Source: Rhizobium sp. Root1220 (GTDB lineage Bacteria; Pseudomonadota; Alphaproteobacteria; Rhizobiales; Rhizobiaceae). Taken from it: a DNA stretch of 64,000 nt. The position numbers and the translations under genes are program-made. Below the pieces are notes generated by a model. It saw only the letters and a list, made by a program, of their open reading frames with translations. It did no database searches and was not told the origin of the DNA. Location of the stretch: the NCBI RefSeq assembly GCF_001426265.1, contig NZ_LMDG01000037.1, positions 186,001 through 250,000 on the forward strand, in the 5' to 3' direction. Below, piece after piece: positions 53,920 to 63,089 of the stretch; the first letter of the stretch is position 1, and each line of letters starts with the position of its first letter.

Positions 53920-55007
53920 TAGCCGTCCTCCTGATGAAGCAGAATTGTCGCACCCAAAGCCAGGGCGACGATGACCGGAATCCACGTCGCCGCGAAAGGC
54001 GGGAGAACCCCACTGCTTCCGAATGCTTTTACAAGCACGGTGACCACATAAAGCACGAAGCCCGAAAGGATTCCACCCAGAATCACCGACCTCGATTGGT
54101 TGAACCGGCTAAATTTTAGGGACACTGTTGCAGCAATGAGAGTCATCGCGATGAGCAATAGTGGTTGAGCCAACAAAGAGTGAAACTGGGTCTCCAGGGC
54201 CTTCGTCGGGATTCCGAAAGATCTGGCCGCTTCGATTCGGCTCGGAAGATCAAAAAATGCAATGGTTTCAGGGGCTGTAAGCCGCTGCTGGACGAAATCC
54301 TGTTTCAAATTGGTGCGAACGCGGACCTCGCTCTGTCGGCTTGCGACCTCTCCGGGGCGACGCTCGACGACGTTCTTAAGAAGCCAGTAACCATCTTCCA
54401 ATTTTGCCGAGTCGGCGTCCTGCCTCAGGATGATGTGGCCCGTCGAATCAAAATGAACAAGCACGGCGTTTACCAGCAAGGTGCCGTTCTCGAGAATCGT
54501 CTGCGCGCCGATGATGACATCATCCTGTCCGCTGATCTGGCGGATCCATGGTGCCTGTGGAACGCTTTGCGAGGAGCTGCTCTCGCCGCGCCAGTTGCTC
54601 TCCACTTGCGCCGCCTGTCGTTGGCCCCAAGCTGCCAGAGGGTTCAGAACCGTCATGACCAGAATGCCGAGCAAGAAGGCGCCGGCAGTGAAAGGTGCCA
54701 TGAACTGCCACACCGAAATGCCGGCAGCACGAGTGACGACGAGTTCGTACTTTCTGTTGAGACCGATCAGCACGGTCATGCCGACGAAGAGCGCGATGAA
54801 TGGCACCGTCTGCTGCAGAATCAACGGCAGGCGTACGGCGGTCATGAGCAGACCGCCCGCGACGGTATAACCCGGCAGGCCGGACATGCGACCCGCGGTC
54901 TCGCTGAAATCCACCAGGAAGACAATGGCGATCACGCCGAGAAAAAACCACATCGTGGTTAGCGCGTAACGGCGGAAAAAGTAGCGGCCGAGCGTTCCGA
55001 AAATCAT
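53919..55007 (-). CDS. lptG: LPS export ABC permease LptG
   Basis: 362 residues with about six membrane segments, three at each end flanking a periplasmic jellyroll region. The start (LGRYFFRRYALTTMWFFLG) is typical. With LptF and the ATPase LptB (not in this window) it extracts LPS from the inner membrane. It overlaps lptF by four bases and lptD by one. Confidence 0.95.
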   Translation of the reverse strand: MIFGTLGRYFFRRYALTTMWFFLGVIAIVFLVDFSETAGRMSGLPGYTVAGGLLMTAVRLPLILQQTVPFIALFVGMTVLIGLNRKYELVVTRAAGISVWQFMAPFTAGAFLLGILVMTVLNPLAAWGQRQAAQVESNWRGESSSSQSVPQAPWIRQISGQDDVIIGAQTILENGTLLVNAVLVHFDSTGHIILRQDADSAKLEDGYWLLKNVVERRPGEVASRQSEVRVRTNLKQDFVQQRLTAPETIAFFDLPSRIEAARSFGIPTKALETQFHSLLAQPLLLIAMTLIAATVSLKFSRFNQSRSVILGGILSGFVLYVVTVLVKAFGSSGVLPPFAATWIPVIVALALGATILLHQEDG

Positions 55008-56182
55008 GCTCCGCCCCCAGGAGACGGACCGGCGGAGCGACTAAATCGCCGTTGCAAACGCCGCCAAACCGCAGCGAATTGGTCGCTCCCTGCAGCCAAC
55101 AGCGACAGCCGCTTGTGGGAGGCGAGCGACACGATAGCCAGCAGGCTCGCGATGATGGGTATCGCGTAGAGAATGCTGATGAAGATCGGATTGGTATCGA
55201 TCTGGTTGGCTGCATAAAACGCGCCCCAGCGAATAGCGAAAGCGAAGACCAGCGCCGCGACCATAGGGTGCAGTCGGGACTCTCGGTGAGAGCGCGCATC
55301 GCCTGCAATCGCAAGCGAGATCAGTGCGAACACCATCGGCAGGACCCAATCGGTCAGCCGGCGATGCAATTCCGCGCGGTAACTGCCTGGCTTGGCTATA
55401 TAATCCTTGTCGGTCGTGTCTGGATTGAACAGGAACGGAAGCTCACGGTCGGCGGCGCGAAGTGTCGCCTGGCCGCGGTTCTGCGTCAGGTCGGAAAGGT
55501 CGAAGGCATAGGAATCGAACCTGATAACGGAAACGTCGCCGTTTGGCGTTTTTCGATGAACCTCGCCATCATGCATAATGAGCGAGGTGCCTTTTTCGTC
55601 CACGGCGCCCTCGCGCGCATAATAGATGAGCTGAAAAGCCGGGTCACGTTCGTCGACGACGAACAAGCCCTTCAACACACGCCCGGCGAGCCTCTCGGAT
55701 ATCTGCACATAGAGACCGGTATCGATGCGGCGGAAGTTCTTCTCTTCAATGACGGTCGATAGCAGGTCCGCATAGGCAGCGGCCACCATTTGACGCACGG
55801 CGGACTTCGCTTTCGGTTCCACCACGTTGTCGACGAAGAAGGAGAAAGCGCTGATGACGGCGGCGAGAATGAGGATGGGCCGAAGGATAACCCCACGCTT
55901 GGCTCCGGCGGCATCGATGACCGTCAGTTCCGAATCGTTGTTCATCGTCGTGAGCGTCTGCGTCACGCCGATAACAATCGCGAACGGCAGCACCACTGGA
56001 ATGATGGACGGCAGGATCAGCGTCGCGAGCTTGGCAAACGAACCGATCGATTGACCGCTGTCGGTAACCAGGTTGATGCGCTGCAGAACTTGGGTCGTCC
56101 AGATGATCGCGAGCACCGGCAAAAGGGCGACGAGAAACATCTGGCCAACGCGCCGCATTATGTATGTTTCAAGCAGTTTCAT
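55004..56182 (-). CDS. lptF: LPS export ABC permease LptF
   Basis: 392 residues, the same YjgP/YjgQ fold: YIMRRVGQMFLVALLPVLAI at the start and paired membrane segments at both ends. It is the partner of LptG. It is the first gene of the leftward run lptF-lptG-lptD-surA-pdxA-rsmA, so the promoter should lie in 56183-56400. Confidence 0.95.
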   Translation of the reverse strand: MKLLETYIMRRVGQMFLVALLPVLAIIWTTQVLQRINLVTDSGQSIGSFAKLATLILPSIIPVVLPFAIVIGVTQTLTTMNNDSELTVIDAAGAKRGVILRPILILAAVISAFSFFVDNVVEPKAKSAVRQMVAAAYADLLSTVIEEKNFRRIDTGLYVQISERLAGRVLKGLFVVDERDPAFQLIYYAREGAVDEKGTSLIMHDGEVHRKTPNGDVSVIRFDSYAFDLSDLTQNRGQATLRAADRELPFLFNPDTTDKDYIAKPGSYRAELHRRLTDWVLPMVFALISLAIAGDARSHRESRLHPMVAALVFAFAIRWGAFYAANQIDTNPIFISILYAIPIIASLLAIVSLASHKRLSLLAAGSDQFAAVWRRLQRRFSRSAGPSPGGGA

Positions 56183-56626
56183 TCACGCCCTTGAACGCTA
56201 TTGCGAACTCATGCCGCTTCGCAGCGAAATTCATCTACGCTCTTTGGTTCGCTTTAGCGACAAGGCACTGTCGAAATCTCATTCAAATTTCCGATTTTTT
56301 TTCACCCTGTGGCGAATCTGTGAGAGCAGGTAGCCCGACGAAAACAACCAGAGAGAATAGCAATCCGCGGCCGTACGTCCGATAGATAGTGTGCGCCGAA
56401 TGCAGGTCGCATGGCAGACGCTAAACCCGTAGGTCACAACACGGTCGATGCCGAAATCAATGTGCGACGCTATGGACTTGATCGGAGAACGGGAAATATC
56501 CGCCGAAGATAACGTAGAAACCGACGGTCGGACGATTGCGACGGAGCAACTGCGGAAGGCTTGTCTTCGGAGGTGAAAACCGAAATGATCAGCAACAAGG
56601 ATTTAGAAGAATCCACTGGAGAAATC
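56183..56626. other. Divergent intergenic region, lptF / pepA
   Basis: 444 bases without a convincing gene or RNA. It holds an AT-rich stretch with a run of eight T near 56292-56299 and must contain promoters for both directions. In-frame Met codons upstream of pepA exist but lack family support. Confidence 0.5.
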
Positions 56627-58120
56627 ATGTCAGCCAAGTTCGCCATTTCATTTGAAAAATCCGCCGATATTACGGACGGTTACGCCATCCTGCTGAAGTC
56701 CGGTGACGCCGATCTTGCCGCTGGGGCAGAAGGCGTTGATCCCGCCGGCGTGATTGCCAAGGCCGCAAGAATCGCGGGCTTTTCCAACAAGCCTCTGACG
56801 ACTCTGGATATCGTTGCGCCGGAAGGCTCGACTGCAGAGCGCATTTTCGTCGTCGGGCTTGGCAAGGCCGACGAGTTGATGCCGCACGACTGGTTGAAGG
56901 CGGGCGGTGTGGCCGCCTCGAAGATCAAGAATACGTCCAAGGTCACCATTTTCGTCGATGCACCGGGTGTAAGAGTCGGCGGAAAGGAAGTGGCCGACTT
57001 TGCGCTTGGCATGCTTCTGCGGGAATATGCTTTCGATACCTACAAGACGAAGAAGAAAGACGATGATGGCAACGGACGGAAGGGCCCGGTAAAGGTCAAC
57101 ATCGTTTCGGCCAAGGCATCGGAAGCCGTCAAGGCTTTCAGGGTCTCCCAGGCCGTGGCCGAGGGCGTTAGCCTGGCGCGCGATCTCGTGAACGAGCCGC
57201 CGAACGTCCTGGGTCCCGTTGAGTTCGCGGCAAAGGCGAGCGAACTGACGAAACTGGGCGTCGACGTCGAAATTCTGACCGAGAAGGAAATGCAAAAGCT
57301 GGGCATGGGTGCGCTTCTCGGCGTTGCGCAAGGCTCGGTGCGTCCGCCGCGGATGGCTATCATGCAGTGGAATGGCGGTAAGAGCGGCGAAAGCCCGGTT
57401 GCCTTCATCGGCAAAGGCGTCGTCTTCGACACCGGCGGCATCTCGATCAAGCCGGCCGCCGGAATGGAGGATATGAAAGGCGACATGGGTGGCGCGGCGG
57501 CAGTCACCGGGCTCATGCATGTCCTTGCAGCGCGCAAGGCTGCGGTGAACGCAGTCGGCATCATCGGGCTTGTCGAGAACATGCCCGACGGCAATGCTCA
57601 GCGCCCCGGCGATATCGTCACGTCGATGTCGGGTCAGACCATTGAAATCATCAATACCGACGCGGAAGGACGGCTCGTTCTCTGCGATGCGCTCTGGTAT
57701 TGCAATGATCGATTCAAGCCTAAATTCATGGTCAATCTTGCTACTTTGACGGGCGCTATTCTCGTCGCGCTCGGCAATGTTCAGGCTGGCCTTTTTTCCA
57801 ACGACGACCAGCTTTCCGAGCAGCTGACGACCGCCGGGCTTGCCACCCGGGAGAAACTCTGGCGCATGCCGCTCGGCAAGGAATACGACAAGATGATCGA
57901 CAGCAAGTTCGCGGACATGAAAAATACCGGCGGACGTCACGCCGGTTCGATTACCGCCGCGCATTTCCTCAAGCGATTCGTACAGGAAACGCCATGGGCT
58001 CATCTCGATATAGCGGGCACCGCGATGGGCTCGCCGCTGGATGAAATCAACCAGTCGTGGGGATCGGGCTTCGGCGTGCGTCTGCTCGACGAACTCGTGC
58101 GCGCCAACTACGAATCATGA
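56627..58120 (+). CDS. pepA: Leucyl aminopeptidase
   Basis: 497 residues from the ATG at 56627 (MSAKFAISF), which has GGAG upstream and gives the standard family length; the frame extends to 56561. The M17 signature NTDAEGRL and the metal/Lys region FDTGGISIKPA are complete. It is a cytosolic two-metal peptidase; E. coli PepA also binds DNA. It is coupled to holC by ATGA. Confidence 0.95.
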   Translation: MSAKFAISFEKSADITDGYAILLKSGDADLAAGAEGVDPAGVIAKAARIAGFSNKPLTTLDIVAPEGSTAERIFVVGLGKADELMPHDWLKAGGVAASKIKNTSKVTIFVDAPGVRVGGKEVADFALGMLLREYAFDTYKTKKKDDDGNGRKGPVKVNIVSAKASEAVKAFRVSQAVAEGVSLARDLVNEPPNVLGPVEFAAKASELTKLGVDVEILTEKEMQKLGMGALLGVAQGSVRPPRMAIMQWNGGKSGESPVAFIGKGVVFDTGGISIKPAAGMEDMKGDMGGAAAVTGLMHVLAARKAAVNAVGIIGLVENMPDGNAQRPGDIVTSMSGQTIEIINTDAEGRLVLCDALWYCNDRFKPKFMVNLATLTGAILVALGNVQAGLFSNDDQLSEQLTTAGLATREKLWRMPLGKEYDKMIDSKFADMKNTGGRHAGSITAAHFLKRFVQETPWAHLDIAGTAMGSPLDEINQSWGSGFGVRLLDELVRANYES

Positions 58121-58566
58121 CGGAAGTCCTTTTCTATCATCTCACGGAATCGAAGCTGCAGGACGCGCTGCCGCCGCTGCTCGACAAGAGCGTCGAGCGC
58201 GGCTGGCGCGTCGCCGTGCAGCTGAAGGAGAAAGCGCGCCGCGATGAGATTGACGCGCACCTGTGGACTTTTCGGGAGGACAGCTTTTTGCCGCACGGAA
58301 CGGATGAAGGCGGCAACGCCGACAATCAACCCGTTCTACTGACGCTATCGGGCGAAAACGCCAATGCTGCGACGGTTCGTTTCATAGTCGACGGCGCGGA
58401 GCCGCCGGCCGTCGATGCCTATCAGCGGATCGTTTTCATGTTCGACGGTTACGATCAGGAGCAGCTCGAGGGAGCGCGCGTCCAGTGGAAGAAGCTGAAA
58501 GGCGAGGGCCACAGCCTCACCTATTGGCAGCAAACGCCCGAAGGGCGGTGGGAGAAGAAAGCCTGA
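58117..58566 (+). CDS. holC: DNA polymerase III chi subunit
   Basis: 149 residues starting at the ATG that overlaps the pepA stop. LFYHLTES at the start, the HLWTF and SFLPHG segment, and VFMFDGYD are typical. Chi links the clamp loader to SSB. The pepA-holC order is shared with many proteobacteria. Confidence 0.93.
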   Translation: MTEVLFYHLTESKLQDALPPLLDKSVERGWRVAVQLKEKARRDEIDAHLWTFREDSFLPHGTDEGGNADNQPVLLTLSGENANAATVRFIVDGAEPPAVDAYQRIVFMFDGYDQEQLEGARVQWKKLKGEGHSLTYWQQTPEGRWEKKA

Positions 58567-58572
58567 GCCTGC

Positions 58573-59118
58573 TCAGCTCAGGCCGACATCCATCAGGACT
58601 TTTCCGATGAAGTCCTTTTTCGCACCGGTATACGTCGCGCGGCTTTCCGCATGCTCGCCGGCCAATTCGACCTTCAATTGCTCATAGGCACCGGCAAGCT
58701 CGGCGTCGCCGCGAAGGACATCCCGAAAAGCGATCATCCTGTTCCAGTTATGGCCGAGATGTTCCACGATATGGACCAAGTGTGTGCGGCTCTCGCCCTC
58801 GATGCCTCTGCCGAAAATATGGTCGTCCGGGACGATGTCGCTGCCGGCATAGTCGTAGCCGATTTCTTCCATCACGCTGATGCACTCCGGGCCGTCGTCA
58901 AAGCGTTCGATCCCGACAAGTATGTCGATGATGGGCTTTGCCTTGATACCGGGTATGGCAGTGCTGCCGACGTGCTGTATGTCGATCGCTTTATCGCCCA
59001 ACGCTTGCCGTATTGCCTTCGCCTCTCGAGTGTAGGCCTCCTGCCACAGGGGATTGGGCTCCGCGAGCGAAACTGCGTTGTTCTTCAAGCCCAACCCGAA
59101 AGAGGCGTCATCCCGCAT
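58573..59118 (-). CDS. GrpB/UPF0157 family protein
   Basis: 181 residues. The family signature IQHVGSTAIPGIKAKPIIDI marks a nucleotidyltransferase-like fold. Downstream, a His-rich VHIVEHLGHNW is usual. No enzymatic function is established for the family. It converges on holC with six bases between stops. Confidence 0.9.
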   Translation of the reverse strand: MRDDASFGLGLKNNAVSLAEPNPLWQEAYTREAKAIRQALGDKAIDIQHVGSTAIPGIKAKPIIDILVGIERFDDGPECISVMEEIGYDYAGSDIVPDDHIFGRGIEGESRTHLVHIVEHLGHNWNRMIAFRDVLRGDAELAGAYEQLKVELAGEHAESRATYTGAKKDFIGKVLMDVGLS

Positions 59119-59179
59119 GCCGAACCTCCGCGAAAAACCGTGAGTGCTTCACAGTATCATGAGGTTCGGCGTTTTCGTA

Positions 59180-60106
59180 TCAGTCGTGAAACGCTTCCAC
59201 GAATTTGCGCTTGCCGAGCATGAAGGCATCCGCGACATGCCGGAGAGGTGCAACATCGACGTCCGATTTGCCCTCCTTGATGATTTCCGCGAAACGCCGG
59301 TAGAGGGAAGGATATTCCTCTTCCGGAGCGGAGAACTTGAGTTCGCCGTTCACCGAGAGCTTCGAGCCGCCTTCGGCAAGGACCATCTGGCCGGCTGCTG
59401 TTTCTGCGATAATGTCCCAGCTCTGCTTGCCCGTTTGCCGCCAGTCGAACTCGGCGCGCGCCGGTACGTTATCCGCGTTCTTAAAATGCAGGTCGGCTGC
59501 GATCGGGGCGTCGCGGTTCTCCGGAAACTCCAGGGTGGCGCTGGTGAGGAAGATCGCCTTCGGCAGGATATGCGTGACGATGGACAGCGCGTTGATGCCC
59601 GGATCGAAGACGCCAAGACCGCCCGCCTGCCAGATCCAGTCCTGATTCGGATGCCAATGGCGAACGTCTTCCTTCCAGATGACATGCACGCTATTGATGG
59701 TCGTCGACGCGAGGAAAGACCTGGCGGCCTCGACAGCGGCAGCGTAGCGCGAATGCCAGCTGGCAAAAAGCGAGACACCTTTGCTTGCGGCGAGGCCTTC
59801 GAGATCGGCCACTTCGCTCAGTGTCGCGCCCGGAGGCTTTTCGAGAAAGACATGCTTGCCGGCCGACAGCGCCTTGTAAGCAGCGTCATAGCGATACTGC
59901 GGCGGCATGCAGAGTGAGACAGCATTGATCTCAGGCACGGTATCGAGCATCGCCTCGATTGTGGTGAAGCTCTGGATTCCCTCGACGGTGCCGTGACGGC
60001 TTGCCGTTGCGATCAAGTTGAAATCCGGGTTCTTCGCGATGGAGGGGAGGTGTTGGTCGCGGACGATCTTGCCGACGCCGACGATGGCGAGGTTGATGGG
60101 GGACAT
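59180..60106 (-). CDS. Gfo/Idh/MocA sugar 1-dehydrogenase (L-arabinose/D-galactose type)
   Basis: 308 residues. The N-terminal Rossmann motif is VGVGKIVRDQHLPSI and the family EKPPG (catalytic Lys) is intact. The middle, WKEDVRHWHPNQDWIW and GGLGVFDPGINALSIVT, closely resembles the Azospirillum L-arabinose 1-dehydrogenase as I remember it. The enzyme would oxidise L-arabinose or D-galactose to the lactone with NAD(P). No other sugar-pathway genes lie nearby. Confidence 0.83.
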   Translation of the reverse strand: MSPINLAIVGVGKIVRDQHLPSIAKNPDFNLIATASRHGTVEGIQSFTTIEAMLDTVPEINAVSLCMPPQYRYDAAYKALSAGKHVFLEKPPGATLSEVADLEGLAASKGVSLFASWHSRYAAAVEAARSFLASTTINSVHVIWKEDVRHWHPNQDWIWQAGGLGVFDPGINALSIVTHILPKAIFLTSATLEFPENRDAPIAADLHFKNADNVPARAEFDWRQTGKQSWDIIAETAAGQMVLAEGGSKLSVNGELKFSAPEEEYPSLYRRFAEIIKEGKSDVDVAPLRHVADAFMLGKRKFVEAFHD

Positions 60107-60199
60107 GCTGGTTGCTCGCGTTCGGTGTTTCGCTCAAAAGTATGACTTATTGTGCGGCTGTTTTATCAGAAAGAACCTGCTGGGCAAGTCGGGCATGGA

Positions 60200-61030
60200 T
60201 TACAGTGAAGCCATTTCAGCCGACGCAGCAGCTTTCCTGAATTTCAGCGTGACGACCTTATAACCCTCGGCCTCCAGCCTTGAAAGGAGCGTCGGCAACA
60301 TCGTCGCGGTCCGGTTATGGATGTCATGCATGAGGATGATGCCGCGGCCGCGCTTGTGAAGAAGGTCCATAGTCCGCTTGGTCACGGCTGCGGGGGTGGT
60401 GTTGGAGTAGTCCTTGCTGTCGACGTCGACGTCCATGATGACCATGTCGCGCATGGCTACGGCGGCGCGCAGCCTGTGGCTGTCGGCGAGATACGGGAAG
60501 CGAAAGAAATTGACGTCGACACCGGTTGCCTTCGTGACTGCTGCCGCGCCGCGTGTCACCTCTGCCATGGCAGCGTCGAATGTCAGAGTTGCCAGATCGT
60601 CGTGCTTGTAGGTGTGACTGCCGATGGCGTTGCCGTCCAAAGCCACCTTGCGGGCAAGTGCCGGATGCAGCGCGGCCATCTCGCCGACCATCATGAAGGC
60701 GCCCTTGACACCAAACTGATCGAGTGTCGCCAGCACGCGATCGGTGCGGCCGGGGATCGGGCCGTCGTCGAAGCTCAGGATGACCTCCTTGTCCGCCAAC
60801 CGCAATTCATGAAGCGAGGAAACGGTCAGCGTTCGACCGACCAGGTGACGCTTGACGTCAGCCCGGGGAAGCGCCGCTGTACCGTCGCCGTCTGTCGTGA
60901 CCTGATTGCCTTCTGGGGAGATAATCGACGAGGTCTTGATCGTCTTGTCGGGAGCGGGTTGCCTTGTCGTCTGGCAGCCGGCGACGGCGGCGCAGAGGAT
61001 CAGACCGGAGTAAATCGCGAAACGATGCAT
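60200..61030 (-). CDS. Polysaccharide deacetylase, probable lipoprotein
   Basis: 276 residues. The N-terminus has a lipobox (CAAVAGC, Cys ~19), so it is likely lipid-anchored. NodB-homology motifs are complete: SFDDGP, SHTYKHDD, FFRFPY, DVDSKDY and ILMHDIH. It should remove N-acetyl groups from a cell-surface or cell-wall glycan in the periplasm. It is a general deacetylase; nothing here ties it to nodulation. Confidence 0.9.
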   Translation of the reverse strand: MHRFAIYSGLILCAAVAGCQTTRQPAPDKTIKTSSIISPEGNQVTTDGDGTAALPRADVKRHLVGRTLTVSSLHELRLADKEVILSFDDGPIPGRTDRVLATLDQFGVKGAFMMVGEMAALHPALARKVALDGNAIGSHTYKHDDLATLTFDAAMAEVTRGAAAVTKATGVDVNFFRFPYLADSHRLRAAVAMRDMVIMDVDVDSKDYSNTTPAAVTKRTMDLLHKRGRGIILMHDIHNRTATMLPTLLSRLEAEGYKVVTLKFRKAAASAEMASL

Positions 61031-61158
61031 GAAAGGTGCTCAACAAATCAGTAATGAGTGTTGAGACAACCTTTCGGATTATGGTTAACGATCGGTTTCT
61101 GAGGTCGGAGAATGCTGAATGAGAATCCCTCGCGACGGCGCTTCGCGCAACACTGTGG

Positions 61159-63042
61159 CTATCCTGCCATGGCCTCTTCGTATTGCGAGGAGAGCTCCAG
61201 CCATTGCTCCTCTGCTGCTGAGAGCTTTGCTGCCGCCTCGCCACGCTGCTTGGCTTTTTCGGAAGCTTTCGCCGGTGCCTTCTCGTAGAGCACGGGATCC
61301 GCAAGTTCTGCGTCAAGCGTCTGAATCAGTTTCTCCAGCTTGCCGGTCAAGGATTCGATTTCATTGATCTTTTTCTTCAACGGAGCCAGCGACGCGCGCC
61401 TGTCGGCGTTCATCTTGCGTTGGTCGGCCTTCGACGCACCGTCTTCATTCAGCTGCGGCTTTTCTTCTTTTTTTTTACCGGATGCGACGACGATATCGCG
61501 GTACTCGTCCATGTCGCCTTCGAAGGTCGTCACAGTGCCTTTGTTGACGAGCCAGAGCCGATCGACCGTTGCTTCGATCAGATGTCGGTCGTGCGAGATC
61601 AGGATGACGGCGCCTTCGTAGTCGTTGAGCGCTTCGATCAGCGCACGCCGGCTGTCGATGTCCAGGTGGTTGGTCGGCTCGTCGAGGATCAGGAGGTTGG
61701 GCGCATGAAAGGCCGCAAGCCCCATCAGCAGCCGGGCCTTCTCTCCGCCCGAAAGATCCTTCGCGGCCGTCGCCATCTTCTCGGTTGCGAGGCCCATCTG
61801 GGCGACACGGGCGCGTACTTTCGCTTCCGGTGCTTCCGGCATGAGGCGTCGCACGTGCTCGACTGCCGATTGGTCGGGGATAAGGTCGTCGAGCTGGTGC
61901 TGCGCGAAGAAGCCGATCTTCAGGCTGGGTGCGATCTTGACCTCGCCTGCGTCGGCCTTGAGGCGGCCGGAGATGAATTTCGCAAAGGTTGATTTGCCGT
62001 TGCCGTTCGAGCCCAGCAGCGCGATGCGATCGTCATTGTCGATGCGCAGATTGAGGTTTCGCAGGATCGGGTTGCCGGATTCGTAACCTACGGCGCCGCC
62101 GTTGATAGCGACGATCGGCGAGGCGGGTTGCTTCTCGGGCTCGGGAAAATTGATCGGCTGAACGTGATCTTCGATGACCGCCGAGACAGTGCCCATGCGC
62201 TCCAGTGCCTTCACTCGGCTCTGGGCCTGGCGGGCCTTGGAGGCTTTGGCCTTGAACCGGTCGATGAAGCCCTGCAGATGCTTGCGTGCGGCGTCGCTCT
62301 TCGCCTTCGCTTTGGTTTGCAGTTCGTCGGCCTCTGCCTTCTGGCGCTCGAACTGGTCGTAGCCGCCGCGATAGAACGTCAGCTTCTTCTGGTCGAGATG
62401 AATGATCGAGTTGACCGCGTTGTTGAGCAGATCACGGTCGTGGCTGATGATGATGACCGTGTGCGGGTAACGGCGGATGTAATCCTCGAGCCACAGGGTG
62501 CCTTCGAGATCGAGGTAGTTCGTCGGCTCGTCGAGCAGCAACAGGTCCGGCTCGGAAAAGAGTACCGCTGCCAGCGCCACGCGCATCCGCCAGCCGCCCG
62601 AAAAAGAAGAGGCGGGACGCGACTGTGCATCCTGGTCGAAGCCCAACCCGGCAAGAATGCTTGCTGCGCGTGCTTCGGCGGAATGCGCATCGATATCGAC
62701 GAGGCGCATCTGGATGTCCGCGATCCGATGTGCATCGATGGCGGTTTCCGCTTCTGCAACGAGCGCAGCGCGTTCCTTGTCGGCCGCAAGCACGATCTCG
62801 ATCAGAGCATCCTCCGTCCCGGGCGCTTCCTGCGCCACCTGGCCGATCCGCGTATTCTTCGGAATCGATATCGAGCCCGTTTCAGACCCGAGGTCGCCGG
62901 TTATGATGCGAAAGAGCGTGGATTTGCCAGCACCGTTGCGGCCGACCAGGCCGGCCTTCGTGCCCGCAGGCAGCGAAACACTGGCGTGGTCGAGAAGCAG
63001 GCGGCCGGCAATGCGTGCGGATACGTCGGTAATCGTGATCAT
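61159..63042 (-). CDS. ABC-F family ATP-binding protein
   Basis: 627 residues with two ATPase domains and no membrane segments. Walker A motifs are GLVGRNGAGKST and LLGSNGNGKST; signatures are FSGGWRMR and LSGGEKAR. A linker (~230-300) rich in Lys and Ala joins them, and a charged coiled-coil ends the chain (~530-620). ABC-F proteins act on ribosomes; the closest type is Uup/YheS. The second signature pair is intact. Confidence 0.93.
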   Translation of the reverse strand: MITITDVSARIAGRLLLDHASVSLPAGTKAGLVGRNGAGKSTLFRIITGDLGSETGSISIPKNTRIGQVAQEAPGTEDALIEIVLAADKERAALVAEAETAIDAHRIADIQMRLVDIDAHSAEARAASILAGLGFDQDAQSRPASSFSGGWRMRVALAAVLFSEPDLLLLDEPTNYLDLEGTLWLEDYIRRYPHTVIIISHDRDLLNNAVNSIIHLDQKKLTFYRGGYDQFERQKAEADELQTKAKAKSDAARKHLQGFIDRFKAKASKARQAQSRVKALERMGTVSAVIEDHVQPINFPEPEKQPASPIVAINGGAVGYESGNPILRNLNLRIDNDDRIALLGSNGNGKSTFAKFISGRLKADAGEVKIAPSLKIGFFAQHQLDDLIPDQSAVEHVRRLMPEAPEAKVRARVAQMGLATEKMATAAKDLSGGEKARLLMGLAAFHAPNLLILDEPTNHLDIDSRRALIEALNDYEGAVILISHDRHLIEATVDRLWLVNKGTVTTFEGDMDEYRDIVVASGKKKEEKPQLNEDGASKADQRKMNADRRASLAPLKKKINEIESLTGKLEKLIQTLDAELADPVLYEKAPAKASEKAKQRGEAAAKLSAAEEQWLELSSQYEEAMAG

Positions 63043-63089
63043 GCGCGGCGTTTTGGCCGAAAGCCGCGATCAGCGCAAGGGCCTGTCGT

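Noticed and set aside
56648..58003. 451-residue minus-strand open frame opposite pepA
   Set aside because: Fully antisense to pepA, which has complete M17 motifs and good start signals.
60200..61030. Polysaccharide deacetylase as a nodulation gene (nodB)
   Set aside because: NodB homology is shared by many deacetylases; there are no other nod genes or nod box, and it is a lipoprotein in a housekeeping region.
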